From CAWFZT01 sp963820415 (GTDB taxonomy: Bacteria; Chloroflexota; Anaerolineae; Anaerolineales; Anaerolineaceae): a stretch of DNA of 64,000 bases. The notes under the pieces are model-generated. The model had not been told where the DNA came from and searched no databases. It saw only the letters and a list, made by a program, of their open reading frames with translations. The position numbers and the translations under genes are program-made. Below are positions 42,698-52,104 of the stretch, one piece after another (the stretch's first letter is position 1; the number at the start of each line of letters is the position of its first letter). The stretch is from the NCBI GenBank assembly GCA_963820415.1, contig CAWFZT010000009.1, positions 186,001 to 250,000 on the forward strand. Direction: 5' to 3'.

Positions 42698-45007
42698 TTA
42701 TAACCCTGTTATGCGACTGAACCAAGCTAAAAGCACTTTCTTCCATACATCCCGGTTGGCACGCCGCGCCTTAGGAAAATCAGCCGAATGTGGGCTGTAT
42801 TCGGCTTTATGATATTCTTCCAGAAAAGTGTGTACCGATTCTTTGCTAGATGGCAGCATGTGGGCCAGCAATTCCGATCGTTCCGATGGCGTTTGTCCCG
42901 TGATAACCCGCTTACCCAGAATATATAACATCCAACTCATTTGAAGATACATCCACTCGATTTGAGAAAGCTGGACGCGCCAGGCCCATTGCTCGAGCCA
43001 GTTGGGCACGGTAAGACCCCAGCGGTGCATGGCTGTGACCGTCCAGACTGGAAGGAGGTGCAGCCGCGTGCGTTGCCATCCAAACCAGAGAAAGCTAAGT
43101 AATCCCAGAGTAAAGCCAGTGATGAGCACCGGAAAACCAAACCGCTCCATGAAGAAACTCGGGCCGCTTGGGTTTCCAGCATCGTTGGATAAAGGTCCGG
43201 CTGGCAGACCAGGAGCAAAACGAGGTTCTTTGAGATTTGGTTCGAGGTACTGATTATCCCCGCTGTTCAGCGCAGCGCCAGAGCCTTGCGGCAGGCTGGT
43301 AGCGGGTTGTGATGCAGTCGGTTCAAATTCAACCCATCCGGCGTTGGGGAAATAAACTTCCGGCCAGGCATGGCTGTCGTGCGCCTTAATTTTGAAAGAA
43401 ATGCCATCCCCGTCACCGGTACCTTCCGCATAACCAATCGCTAAACGAGCAGGAATGCCAATCGACCGCAGCAGCAAAACCTCTGCGCTGGCATAATAAT
43501 AACAGAACCCCTTTTTATAATCGAACAAAAACCAATCGATGGGCTCTCGATTGGCGGGAGGATTGGGAATAACATCCTGGTAGATGATCGTCCTGCGCAA
43601 ATAGCTGGTGATGGCCATCACCTGATCATATTGCGTTTGCTCACCGTTGGTAATAGCAATCGCCAAATCCTTGATACGTCCGGGCATATCAGGGGGAAGC
43701 TGGAGATATCGGCCGGTAACCCAATCAGGGTATTTTCGGTCGGCGGCGAGTAACTGCTCGACCGTAGGCGCGCTCACCCAGGAGACCACATCGAAATTTT
43801 CACCGGGCTGTAGGGGTGTATCTGCCTGGATGGAAACCAGGTCGTTGACATCCAACAGGTTCACCCGCAGCACACGTGAGGTGCGGCTGGCTGAAACTGG
43901 AATGTCCGGGGCGAAGATAGTGCGCTGTAAGGAAGATTCAGGGGTAAAGGAAAAAATGAGGTATTGGCGCCCGATCCAATTCGGCTGGGTGTAATTCCAT
44001 TCTCGCGGAGTTTTCGTTTCCACGATTTCCTGAGTGCTGCGCCAATAACCCAGGGCATAATGATCATAGCTGTAACCGCGCCAATAATATCTTTTCCCTT
44101 CAGGTTTCTTGGCCGATGTATTTACTGTGAAAATCAGGTCATCACCCAACACCTTACCTGTTCCCAGGTTGATCTGGTTGGGGTATGCAGTAGCTTCATA
44201 GACCGGTTTCCCTCTCAAGCCGGCAACGATATTACCCAGGCGGTTGCGTATATTGTCCCAGGCAATATTGGTCCGCTCCTGGGCTGCCGTGCCGGGTTGT
44301 AATGCCTGGGAAAAGAACGGGAAATTCCAGGCAATCAGGATAACGATTATACCGCCGATGAAAACCGTCCCACCCACGTTCAACCCAACTTCCGGGTCCA
44401 GTACAGCCCCTCTCTCGTCCCATTCTTTGCGAGAGTGTAAGAAAAACACCCGGCTGATGAGCATAAGCGCCAGTAAAAAGAATATCCCATCAAACCAGGC
44501 CCTTAGCGCGAAATCACGGTCATAAAAATCAATTGCCACCAGGGCAACCGCGGCGACAAAAAGGGCTACCCAGGGCCTGCCATTGCGAACGAGTTGGTAG
44601 CTGGCGGTAAAGCTGATCAACCAGTACAACAAGCTCATCAGCGCCAGGAATAAAAGCGGGTCCTGGACTGGTTTGTTATGGAAGAAAAGGTTCAAAGAAT
44701 AAACCAGCCGTCCAGAAACGCTCACCAGCCTTTCCGTCCACTGGATATCTTCTCCCATGGTCAAACCGAGCTGCCACGTTATGAAAAAACAGGTGTAAAA
44801 AACGCCCATCCAAGCAGTCAGCCGGCTGCTGAACCTGCTTTTTCCGAGGAACAATCCCAATAAGAACGCGATGACTACCAGGGTCTCCAACCGATAAAGG
44901 TCCCTGGTCCAGGCGGTAGCCTGGATTCGCCAGACCACTATCCAGATCGCCGCGATCAGGCTTAAGATTGTTGAGGCGTCCCACCAACGTTCAACTTTAT
45001 TTTCCAT
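42698..45007 (-). CDS. Membrane transglutaminase-like protease/peptidase
   Basis: A large membrane protein with six or more N-terminal helices, an extracytoplasmic transglutaminase-like core, and a C-terminal helix (FPVLITGFTLGLLSFLWFG, about 635-655) followed by a cytoplasmic domain. The core has GFCYYYASAEVLLLRSIGIP (Cys near residue 500), AHDSHAWPEVYFPNAGW (His) and VEFEPT, the Cys-His-Asp arrangement of TgpA-like proteins. It may act in envelope processing or peptide hydrolysis. A TTG lies five codons upstream, but ATG 45007 is preferred. A 12-bp palindrome stands in the divergent promoter region before it. Confidence 0.9.
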   Translation of the reverse strand: MENKVERWWDASTILSLIAAIWIVVWRIQATAWTRDLYRLETLVVIAFLLGLFLGKSRFSSRLTAWMGVFYTCFFITWQLGLTMGEDIQWTERLVSVSGRLVYSLNLFFHNKPVQDPLLFLALMSLLYWLISFTASYQLVRNGRPWVALFVAAVALVAIDFYDRDFALRAWFDGIFFLLALMLISRVFFLHSRKEWDERGAVLDPEVGLNVGGTVFIGGIIVILIAWNFPFFSQALQPGTAAQERTNIAWDNIRNRLGNIVAGLRGKPVYEATAYPNQINLGTGKVLGDDLIFTVNTSAKKPEGKRYYWRGYSYDHYALGYWRSTQEIVETKTPREWNYTQPNWIGRQYLIFSFTPESSLQRTIFAPDIPVSASRTSRVLRVNLLDVNDLVSIQADTPLQPGENFDVVSWVSAPTVEQLLAADRKYPDWVTGRYLQLPPDMPGRIKDLAIAITNGEQTQYDQVMAITSYLRRTIIYQDVIPNPPANREPIDWFLFDYKKGFCYYYASAEVLLLRSIGIPARLAIGYAEGTGDGDGISFKIKAHDSHAWPEVYFPNAGWVEFEPTASQPATSLPQGSGAALNSGDNQYLEPNLKEPRFAPGLPAGPLSNDAGNPSGPSFFMERFGFPVLITGFTLGLLSFLWFGWQRTRLHLLPVWTVTAMHRWGLTVPNWLEQWAWRVQLSQIEWMYLQMSWMLYILGKRVITGQTPSERSELLAHMLPSSKESVHTFLEEYHKAEYSPHSADFPKARRANRDVWKKVLLAWFSRITGL

Positions 45008-45086
45008 ATTTTCAGTGTACAATATTTATTACGAATTCGTCAATCTTTATTTGAGGTTCAATGGGACTTACCGTGGAAAGCCTCGA

Positions 45087-45114
45087 ATTTGGGGGTGTCA
45101 TAACACCCCCAAAT
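45087..45114. promoter_or_regulatory. 12-bp perfect palindrome in a divergent promoter region
   Basis: ATTTGGGGGTGT and ACACCCCCAAAT pair perfectly across the 4-base loop CATA. The element lies between the divergently transcribed transglutaminase-like gene (start 45007, minus) and the YtxH-like gene (start 45170, plus). No T-tract follows, so an operator or an RNA hairpin is more likely than a terminator. Confidence 0.5.
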
Positions 45115-45169
45115 CCGGGAATCCATTATGAGGATCCCCAAAGAGTCTCATCCAACAATGGAGGTCGAA

Positions 45170-45397
45170 ATGCGGTCAATAGGCCGGTTCCTGGCTGGAT
45201 TTGTTTTCGGTGGCCTGGTGGGTGCAGGCATGGCCCTCATCCTGTCTCCCTTTTCTGGTGAAGAAAACCGTACTTACATTGTTAAGTACGTAGATCAGTT
45301 AAAGGAAGAAGTGCAGACAGCTATGCTCGAAAAACGCGCCGAGCAAGAACAGGAATTAGATCAACTTCGCCAACCACCAACGCCCTCGGCAAAATAA
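45170..45397 (+). CDS. Small YtxH-like membrane protein
   Basis: A 75-residue protein: MRSIGRFLAGFVFGGLVGAG forms a glycine-rich membrane helix with ALILSPFSGEENR, followed by a charged amphipathic helix (YVDQLKEEVQTAMLEKRAEQ). This is the YtxH pattern, including the APxSGxE-like element after the helix. A longer open frame exists, but ATG 45170 has a strong GGAGGT five bases upstream. Function is unknown; YtxH proteins are often stress-related. Confidence 0.8.
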   Translation: MRSIGRFLAGFVFGGLVGAGMALILSPFSGEENRTYIVKYVDQLKEEVQTAMLEKRAEQEQELDQLRQPPTPSAK

Positions 45398-45450
45398 ATA
45401 TCAGATTTTTCAATTGATTACAAATTACACCGGTCTTATTTTGGTCGTAA

Positions 45451-47448
45451 TCAACGTTCTACCGACAACCGGTAGCTGGCTGGCTGGCGGGTAAAGCGAG
45501 TTGATCCGCTGACCACCAGGATCGCATCTGAATCTAGTTTCAAAGGCAGGCTTAGTGTATTGTCGTTGTTCAACTGCAGTTTTTCGACCGTTGCCTTGCC
45601 TCCCTCTTGAATCAAGGAAAGCAGGAAGTTCTGAGGGAGGCTGTTTTGGATGCGGACAAAACCTGCCGATTTCCATCCCCCATCATCTTTCTCAAAATTT
45701 GTACTGTAGTTAATCGCAGGGATTGAAATATCATCCAGCAGCAGACCTTCTCCGTTTACACCAGGGTCGGTGATGTATTCGAAGCGCAGCGAGACTTTCG
45801 AGCCGGCAAATTTAGACAAATCGACTTTTTCTTCTCGCCAGCCATCGCTGGTACCATTGTATCCACAGCCATAGCTATTCCCCGAAGGGTTGTCTTTGGT
45901 GCATGAAGGCGTAGTGAGGATCTGCCAATCCTGACCGTCTTGAGAAGCCTCCAGGTAAGTGTAGTCGTAATCTTTCTCCAGGTCGTACCAGGTCCAATAA
46001 TCAATATTGATCGATCCCTTCACCGATGAAAAATCAAACGTCTGATCGAGAGTCATATCCGAATCATCGCCTTTATTCGACCAGTAGGCATAATTGCCAG
46101 AATGGGCGTTAGTAGGCAATATCCCTACTTCGGAGGAACCCTCAAATTTCAGGGTGTTACTACCCCGGCAGGAAATCCGGATGTATTCGACCCCATACTG
46201 ATCAACTGAGAGATCTTGCGTGTTCGATGGGCAGGAGTTTATTATCTCGGTCTCGTTGAATTTGGGGGCATCCTGATAATCCTTATAACTGTACCGTCCA
46301 TCTCCAACATTTGGGTCCTGGAGGAAATTCGCCACCGACCAATCAGAAAACAGATCATCAGCAGTGATTATTTTCCCCGTGGAGGGGTCGGTCTCGTTCA
46401 GATCTTTTAACGTCCCATCGATACTGTCCAGGCCGTTGCGTTGATCGCTAACCAACGCCTGGGTGGCTTTTTCACCAAACCGGTCAAGGAAGTACTTGAC
46501 AAACATATATGCCACCCCGTAATGTACATCGCGTTTGTTCGGGTCCGTCGGCCAGTCGGTCAGCATGGTATTTGGCTGCGCCGCGTACAGGAAAGCCTTA
46601 TCGCCGCGACCGTAGCCATTCAAATCTACTGCCAGTTCCGAAAAACCTTCATTTAGCCAGGATTCTTCGTTGCGGTCTTTAGCCCAGTGAATCATGTGCT
46701 GAAATTCATGCGCCAGCACTCCATAAGTATAAGTGGCATCAAGCGGCTGGCTTGCGGCAACCATAAAATCTTTGTGCGCGTTCGAATACTGATAAGCCTG
46801 TGGTGGGATTTCATCAACCGCCGCAAAATAGCCAGCGATATGGGCTCCCAGGCTTTTGCCATAGACCAGGTAGAGGTGAACGTCATTATCAATACCTGGA
46901 GTCCATTCACTGCCGAAAAACTGCCTATCAGTCGGGTATATTTTATTTTCAAATGTATCGGCCAGGGTTTTCAATTTATCTGCGTCGAAGCTGACCCCAT
47001 TTTCCACCCAGAAATATAGATGGGGGGTTACATATTGGAGGGTAGCCGTGATCTGGTAATTTTTATTTGTATCATTATCCAGCACCCAGAACTGCTTGGT
47101 TTCGCCGGGCTTATGAGGGGCATTTGGGTCAGGCACCGTTTCTGGAATATTTTTTATCCCTTTCAACCTTCCGGCAAGCTCGCGCAGGTCGGAACTGGGG
47201 ACAAGGTTGCGTTCGAGTATATTCAAGTTTTCAGCAGCCGTCTCACCCGGCGGAGTCCCAAAAACGCCCGGTAACGATGTAGAGGTCAGCTCCTGTGGAG
47301 GCGCGTTTGTGATCCCGGCAAAAAGAGTGGACGTGCTCGTAATAATGTAGTTGTAGACCAAAACCCCCAGCCCGACCAGGATCGCACAGCAACAGAGAAC
47401 AACGACTGCAATGACCAGGGCGGTCGTCCACTTTGGCCAGGATTTCAT
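45451..47448 (-). CDS. Membrane-anchored M6-like (immune inhibitor A-like) metalloprotease
   Basis: A 665-residue extracytoplasmic protein anchored by an N-terminal helix (LVIAVVVLCCCAILVGLGVLV). The zinc-binding HEFQHMIHW is at about residue 250, followed by WLNEGFSELAVDL with the third ligand, as in gluzincin-like and M6-related peptidases. The C-terminal half contains beta-rich domains typical of immune inhibitor A-like proteins (NYAYWSNKGDDSDMTL, LRFEYITDPGVNGEGLLLDDI). Its start overlaps the stop of the Wzy-like gene by 4 bp, so it is coupled to polysaccharide assembly. The substrate is unknown; it might process surface proteins. Confidence 0.88.
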   Translation of the reverse strand: MKSWPKWTTALVIAVVVLCCCAILVGLGVLVYNYIITSTSTLFAGITNAPPQELTSTSLPGVFGTPPGETAAENLNILERNLVPSSDLRELAGRLKGIKNIPETVPDPNAPHKPGETKQFWVLDNDTNKNYQITATLQYVTPHLYFWVENGVSFDADKLKTLADTFENKIYPTDRQFFGSEWTPGIDNDVHLYLVYGKSLGAHIAGYFAAVDEIPPQAYQYSNAHKDFMVAASQPLDATYTYGVLAHEFQHMIHWAKDRNEESWLNEGFSELAVDLNGYGRGDKAFLYAAQPNTMLTDWPTDPNKRDVHYGVAYMFVKYFLDRFGEKATQALVSDQRNGLDSIDGTLKDLNETDPSTGKIITADDLFSDWSVANFLQDPNVGDGRYSYKDYQDAPKFNETEIINSCPSNTQDLSVDQYGVEYIRISCRGSNTLKFEGSSEVGILPTNAHSGNYAYWSNKGDDSDMTLDQTFDFSSVKGSINIDYWTWYDLEKDYDYTYLEASQDGQDWQILTTPSCTKDNPSGNSYGCGYNGTSDGWREEKVDLSKFAGSKVSLRFEYITDPGVNGEGLLLDDISIPAINYSTNFEKDDGGWKSAGFVRIQNSLPQNFLLSLIQEGGKATVEKLQLNNDNTLSLPLKLDSDAILVVSGSTRFTRQPASYRLSVER

Positions 47449-48948
47449 CGTTCACCTCCAGGGATAGCGGCCATCATTAAATTTGCCTGCTCTTTCCACT
47501 CGGCCTGGGCAGTTACCAGTCCCAGGGCAAACCAGAGATATGGCAAAGCAAAAGAATCGACGCTGAAACCTTCGAATACCAGGGCAACGATGACCAGCTT
47601 TCCCATCAGCGCCAGCATTTTACCCCGCCGGTTCAGCTTCATTTTTTTCAAGCCAGGTAGAAGTGTGCCATACCAGATATAACCAACAGATGAAAAAAGT
47701 AAATCCAATCATGCCGGTTTCTGCTAACAAGCGCACCCATAAGACTCTTGATATTCGGTAGGGCTGTTTCAACGTACATCAGCCTGCGCACCTCGACCAG
47801 CCCCCAGCCGAATCCGGACATTTTTTCCGGAAAGAAAAAGCCCGCATTCCCCAGCCCGACCCCCAGCCATGGATAATCGTTGAACACTTCCCAGCCAGCC
47901 TGCCAGTAAACAATGCGTGAGGCAAAGTTGAGCTGGTCAGCATAGTTAAGCAAAGAGTTATCAACTTTTAATGAGAATTGGAATAGATCTTTCATGCGCG
48001 GGTCGAGTTTGCTCATTCCAAACCCTACCCCAATCGCGACTGCCAGGTATGAAAGAAACAGGAAAATAAGGATCATACTGGAGATTAACTTGCGCCGGGA
48101 AGCCCAAAAAAATCCCACTTTCTTGCGCCCGGCCAGTTTGTTTTGAATCCATCCGGTAAGCCACAGGCTGCCTTTGAAAATCAGGTAGGCTAACATGAGC
48201 AGGAAAGCCAACATCCCCACCCTCGACAGGGAAAGGAACATCATTCCCGCTCCGGCAACCAGCAGAGCCATCTTCGAAGATGAACCCCACCAGAGTGGAA
48301 GCGATGGGCTGATATACGCCGCACGCTGGCTGCCAACCAGACCGGCAAATACAGCATGTTCAACTGGTTTGCTAAAAAAGAAGGCTCCAGCGTGAACCCG
48401 GTCGGACGTTGGCGATAAAGGGGCCCGACTAGAGAAAAATGACTGGATCGTCCTCAGCCATTCAGGGTAATGGTTGGTGGAATACCAGATAACCAGTTGT
48501 AGCGCTGACCATAATAAAACGACCAACCCAGACCAGTTCATCCAACGCAGAGTGGCTTCCATGCGCCTGGAATTGCTCACCCACGCTGCGGTGACCAGGT
48601 AAAAACAAACCCCACAGCCAGGGTCAACAAGCCTTTCAACTCATTCAGTGGAATACTGGCGTCCTTGAAAGGGGGGATGTCCAGGAAAAATGCACAGGCG
48701 CAGGAAATAACTGCGGTCAGGACGAAACCGATCAGCGGCAGGCTCTGGCGCGGGATCCTACCCTTTTTTACCAAGAACGGAATCAACCAGATCAGCACAA
48801 AAAAAAGCAAAACCACGCCAGCAGGCACAGCCACGTCGCTTGATCCAAACAGCAGCGTCACCAGCGGCATGCTGGTAATTGGCAGCAGCATCACTAGCAG
48901 CATCCATCCGCCATCCGCCAGGAGCGGAACGGCACGCTTAACCTGCAC
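47445..48948 (-). CDS. O-antigen ligase / Wzy polymerase-like membrane protein (three frameshifts)
   Basis: Polytopic membrane protein of the Wzy/WaaL superfamily, split over three open frames that read as one protein when joined. Part 1 (from 48948) has helices up to LLTLAVGFVF. Part 2 contains the periplasmic loop and NDYPWLGVGLGNAGFFFPE, the signature of O-antigen ligases. Then RLLAETGMIGFTFFICW continues in another frame, and the end EGFSVDSFALPYLWFALGL lies in a further one. Breaks: the A5 run at 48601-48605 (one base missing), about 47738-47755 (one base extra), and the T7 run at 47642-47648 (one extra). Both gene ends overlap neighbours (Wzz-like 11 bp, protease 4 bp). It probably polymerises or ligates the cluster's polysaccharide. 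Confidence 0.85.
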
Positions 48949-49741
48949 GCCGGCTCCTCATCAACCTCTCGGGGAAACCCAGGTACACACTCCAGATGCC
49001 CAGTAGAAAACCAACCAAACCTGACGCCAGCATGATCTGGTTACGCCCATATTGCACTGGTGTAAACTGCTCACCGGATTTATCCGGTTGGGTAAATTCC
49101 AGGGCAGGTGATAATCCCTGGCTGGCTAATTTCTCCACCTGGAGCCTGGCTCCTCCCCGTTGGATTCCGTCCTGTATAGTAAGTAAGTCCTGGCTGCACA
49201 TTACCTGGGCCGGTAATACGGCTACTGCTTGCTGCATACAGCTCACTAACCCGTCCAGGTAGCGCTGCAATAATTCCGCGTTCTGTGCATGACTCCACCC
49301 ATCTCTCAAGGCGGCGTATGCTGCGTCAACCCATAAGCCAGCCAATGTCGCAGCCTCTTGAGGATTTCCCCGCCGGACGCGCATAACCCAGATATAGGCT
49401 TTGCGTTCTTGAAATATGCTTTTGTTCAAGGCAGACCGGTCGATCGAGATCCCTTTAGCCTGCGCAGCGCTGACAACTTTATCCAACACCCCCGGGGAAG
49501 CGATTACGTCACCCGCCACCCCCAGTATCTGGTCTTCTTCGACATCGGTAAGCTGGCCAGAATGAGTGTAATCGATATTGAAAGAGATCTTGGCTGATGA
49601 TTCATAAACTGGCGGACGGAGAGCATGGATGCTCCAACCCACCACACCTCCCAGGAGTGTGAAAAGGAACACCCACCACCACGATCTCAATACTCTGTTG
49701 AAAGTATCCATCGGGGAAAAAGACCGATTCATTTTGCCCAT
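48938..49741 (-). CDS. Wzz-like polysaccharide chain-length determinant protein
   Basis: A Wzz/GumC-type co-polymerase without a kinase domain. From ATG 49741 (MGKMNRSFSPMDTFNRVLR) it has a first membrane helix at about 20-40 (WWWVFLFTLLGGVVGWSI), a large extracytoplasmic, partly helical domain and a second helix near the C-terminus (MLASGLVGFLLGIWSVYLGF). These proteins set polymer length with the Wzy polymerase, encoded by the next gene with an 11-bp overlap. A longer frame opens at 49831, but it would run through a terminator hairpin; 49741 has AAAGG about four bases upstream and is preferred. Confidence 0.82.
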   Translation of the reverse strand: MGKMNRSFSPMDTFNRVLRSWWWVFLFTLLGGVVGWSIHALRPPVYESSAKISFNIDYTHSGQLTDVEEDQILGVAGDVIASPGVLDKVVSAAQAKGISIDRSALNKSIFQERKAYIWVMRVRRGNPQEAATLAGLWVDAAYAALRDGWSHAQNAELLQRYLDGLVSCMQQAVAVLPAQVMCSQDLLTIQDGIQRGGARLQVEKLASQGLSPALEFTQPDKSGEQFTPVQYGRNQIMLASGLVGFLLGIWSVYLGFPERLMRSRRAG

Positions 49742-49751
49742 TATACCTTTA

Positions 49752-49795
49752 AAATCAGAGCATTTTCTGCGCAGGGGCAGAAAACGCTCTGATTT
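49752..49795 (-). terminator. Strong hairpin between the lipoprotein and wzz-like genes
   Basis: Arms AAATCAGAGCATTTTCTGC and GCAGAAAACGCTCTGATTT pair over 19 positions with one mismatch and a 6-base loop. On the minus strand it is followed by TTTTAAAGG, then TATAATGGGC, with the wzz-like ATG directly behind. It lies downstream of the lipoprotein stop and probably terminates or attenuates that transcript, leaving only partial read-through to wzz. Confidence 0.75.
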
Positions 49796-49854
49796 CTCTG
49801 AATTGAATACCTGACTGCTACCTGGCGACAAAATTGATCAGGATCAAGTTCTTT

Positions 49855-50469
49855 TTACAATCGGCAACTGAAGTGAATGGGAAACGGGTCGCTCAAGGCT
49901 TTCCCTTTCAGGTCATACAAAGAGATAATCAACGGGCTGGTTGAAGCTGCCGCCTGATTGCCCAACACAAGCTCATAACCTCCGTCGCCGTAAGCAAGCG
50001 CCTTGCCGGTCAGCCCAATCTGTTCTAGCGTTTGGCCTGACAGCGAGCCATCCACCACCACCACCAGGCTGGACAATGGTTTTCCCGATTTGTCAAAAAC
50101 CTGGCCTGCCACTCCCAGCCAGTCGCATGCCAGGTTAGGATGAGCAAAGTTTTGCAGGTAAAGGGGATTATTGGGTTGAACCTGGTACGGTTTGGGGATA
50201 GGTGTTTCCGATGGGACAGGCGTAACGGTCGGAACGGAGGTATTGGTTGGAAGCGCAGTAGGGTTGGAGGTGTTGGTCGGTTCAGCCGTGGGTGGAAGCG
50301 GGGTCGGCAGTACAGGACAGGTTGCCTCTCCCGGACAGGCAGTTGTCGAAGTTGGCTGGAGCGGGTTCTGTTCAATCACCGGGGTTGGTTGGGTTGGCTG
50401 TAGCGATAAAAATGAACAAGCCGATATAAGAACTACTGCCAGTGCCAGGAAAAACAACTTACGTGCCAT
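49855..50469 (-). CDS. Predicted lipoprotein of unknown function
   Basis: A 204-residue protein with a lipoprotein signal (LALAVVLISAC, lipobox LISAC with Cys 18), a long Pro/Thr-rich stalk (about 25-95) and a small C-terminal domain (about 105-204) containing LACDWLGVAGQVFDKSGKP and GGYELVLGNQAAAS, which looks like a carboxypeptidase-regulatory-like beta domain. It is located between the initiating sugar transferase and the Wzz-like gene, and a strong hairpin follows it. Role in the polysaccharide system is unknown. Confidence 0.78.
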   Translation of the reverse strand: MARKLFFLALAVVLISACSFLSLQPTQPTPVIEQNPLQPTSTTACPGEATCPVLPTPLPPTAEPTNTSNPTALPTNTSVPTVTPVPSETPIPKPYQVQPNNPLYLQNFAHPNLACDWLGVAGQVFDKSGKPLSSLVVVVDGSLSGQTLEQIGLTGKALAYGDGGYELVLGNQAAASTSPLIISLYDLKGKALSDPFPIHFSCRL

Positions 50470-50550
50470 CTCTTACCTCCCCGAAACCCAAACAATTGAT
50501 AGAATGATGACTGACGCCAGTAACAACTTTGTTGCAGTTTGTATGCCAGC

Positions 50551-51966
50551 TCAGTAGGCCCCCTTCCCGCGCAATACTACCCACAGGGTCATGATGATTA
50601 TTTGCAGGTCCAGCCAGATCGAATAATGCTGCACATAATACAGGTCTTCTTCGGTGTGCAGGTGCATGGGCTTGTCGCTGCGTCCGTTAATCTGCCACCA
50701 GCCGGTCATGCCCTGCGGGACGGCAAAGCGCTTGCGCTGCCACAGGTCATATTTTTCTACCAACTCCGGCATTTCAGGGCGAGGCCCGACCAGGCTCATT
50801 TCGCCCTTGAAAACGTTAAAGAGCTGTGGGAGTTCATCCAGGCTGGTCCGCCGTAGCAACCGGCCGACGCGCGTGACGCGTGGGTCATCCGGCGTCTTGA
50901 AAATAAGGCGCCCCTCGGTATCCCGCTTCTCGACCAGGTGCTGCATCTTTTCTGCGCCCACCACCATGGTTCTGAATTTAATCATCCTGAACTTTCCGCC
51001 GTTTTCTCCCACCCGAGTCGGCCGGTAAAAAACCGGCCCGGGGCTGTCAAACTTGATTGCCGCGCCAATTACCCCAATTACAGGCAGGGCAAAAGGCATC
51101 AACAGCAGCGTCATCAGCAGGTCAAAACCGCGCTTGATCATGCGCTGGTATTCGGATAAAGCCGGGGCGCGCAGGTCCATCATGGGAATCCCGGCAAAAT
51201 CCTGCACGGAGGCCCGGTGCAGGGTTAACGAGAAGTAATCGGGGATGACCCACACTTGCACGGGCAGATCGTGCAGTACCCCCACCACCTCCAGCAGCCG
51301 TTGGTGGGCCGAGAGGGGCAAAGCGATCACTACATCGTTGACTTTTAGCTTAAGAATGACCTGGCGCGCCAGGTCAAGCGACCCGAGCACCTCTTTACTA
51401 TAGTCCGCCTGTTTCTTAGGATCATCATCCAGAAAGCCGACCAGGCTCAGGCCAAGGGAGGCCTGCTCGATGAGCATAGCTTGCATCCGGCGACCGATCA
51501 CACCTGCCCCCAGGATCAAAACACGCCGCGCCCGGCTGCCCGGGAACACATTCCAGCGGAAGGCCAGGCGAACGGCCACCCGCCAGATCAGCATAAACAA
51601 GAACCCGAGTAAAACAAAGACGAGGAACAAGAATCGCGAAATATCACGGAAGGAAAAGTACAGCACGCCTGCCATAGCCACCGCAGCCAGGAGCATGCCC
51701 ATGGTCAAGGTGCTGAATTCATTGGCAATGCGCAGGTTGCGCCGTCCATCATATAATGAAAAAATTAATAAGACAGCCACCCAGATGCCCGGGAAAATTA
51801 CATACAGCGGCCAGGGAATAATCACCGGGGCGCCAATTTCCTGCAGAAAAGGCAAAGTGTTCAACGGGTAGCGCAGGACGGCCGCCAGGAACAGCGCAAT
51901 CGCCACCAGGATGTAGTCCAGGAAGATGGAAAAAACGGCGAAATTAGCGGAAAACCTGCGAAACAT
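50551..51966 (-). CDS. Polyprenyl-phosphate sugar phosphotransferase (initiating enzyme, second copy)
   Basis: Paralog of the enzyme at 9414-10847, with the same plan in 471 residues: about five N-terminal helices, a nucleotide-binding-like domain (RVLILGAGVIGRRMQAM), and a C-terminal sugar-transferase domain with MIKRGFDLLMTLLLMP, GGKFRMIKFRTM, RRTSLDELPQLFNVFKGEMS, LVGPRPEMPEL and PQGMTGWWQINGRS. The last motif resembles WcaJ/CpsE-type enzymes. It probably begins the repeat unit of the 45-64 kb cluster by loading a hexose-1-phosphate on undecaprenyl phosphate. Confidence 0.93.
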   Translation of the reverse strand: MFRRFSANFAVFSIFLDYILVAIALFLAAVLRYPLNTLPFLQEIGAPVIIPWPLYVIFPGIWVAVLLIFSLYDGRRNLRIANEFSTLTMGMLLAAVAMAGVLYFSFRDISRFLFLVFVLLGFLFMLIWRVAVRLAFRWNVFPGSRARRVLILGAGVIGRRMQAMLIEQASLGLSLVGFLDDDPKKQADYSKEVLGSLDLARQVILKLKVNDVVIALPLSAHQRLLEVVGVLHDLPVQVWVIPDYFSLTLHRASVQDFAGIPMMDLRAPALSEYQRMIKRGFDLLMTLLLMPFALPVIGVIGAAIKFDSPGPVFYRPTRVGENGGKFRMIKFRTMVVGAEKMQHLVEKRDTEGRLIFKTPDDPRVTRVGRLLRRTSLDELPQLFNVFKGEMSLVGPRPEMPELVEKYDLWQRKRFAVPQGMTGWWQINGRSDKPMHLHTEEDLYYVQHYSIWLDLQIIIMTLWVVLRGKGAY

Positions 51967-52104
51967 AGCCTTTCTTAATTATTTTACTCAAATTTCAATA
52001 AACCTAAAGCCTGCAAAGCCACCAAAACATTGTATTTTTTCATCTATAAAATTTTCCCGAGCAAGACTCACCTTGGCCGGTGGTACCCGTGTTCACTGCT
52101 TTTT

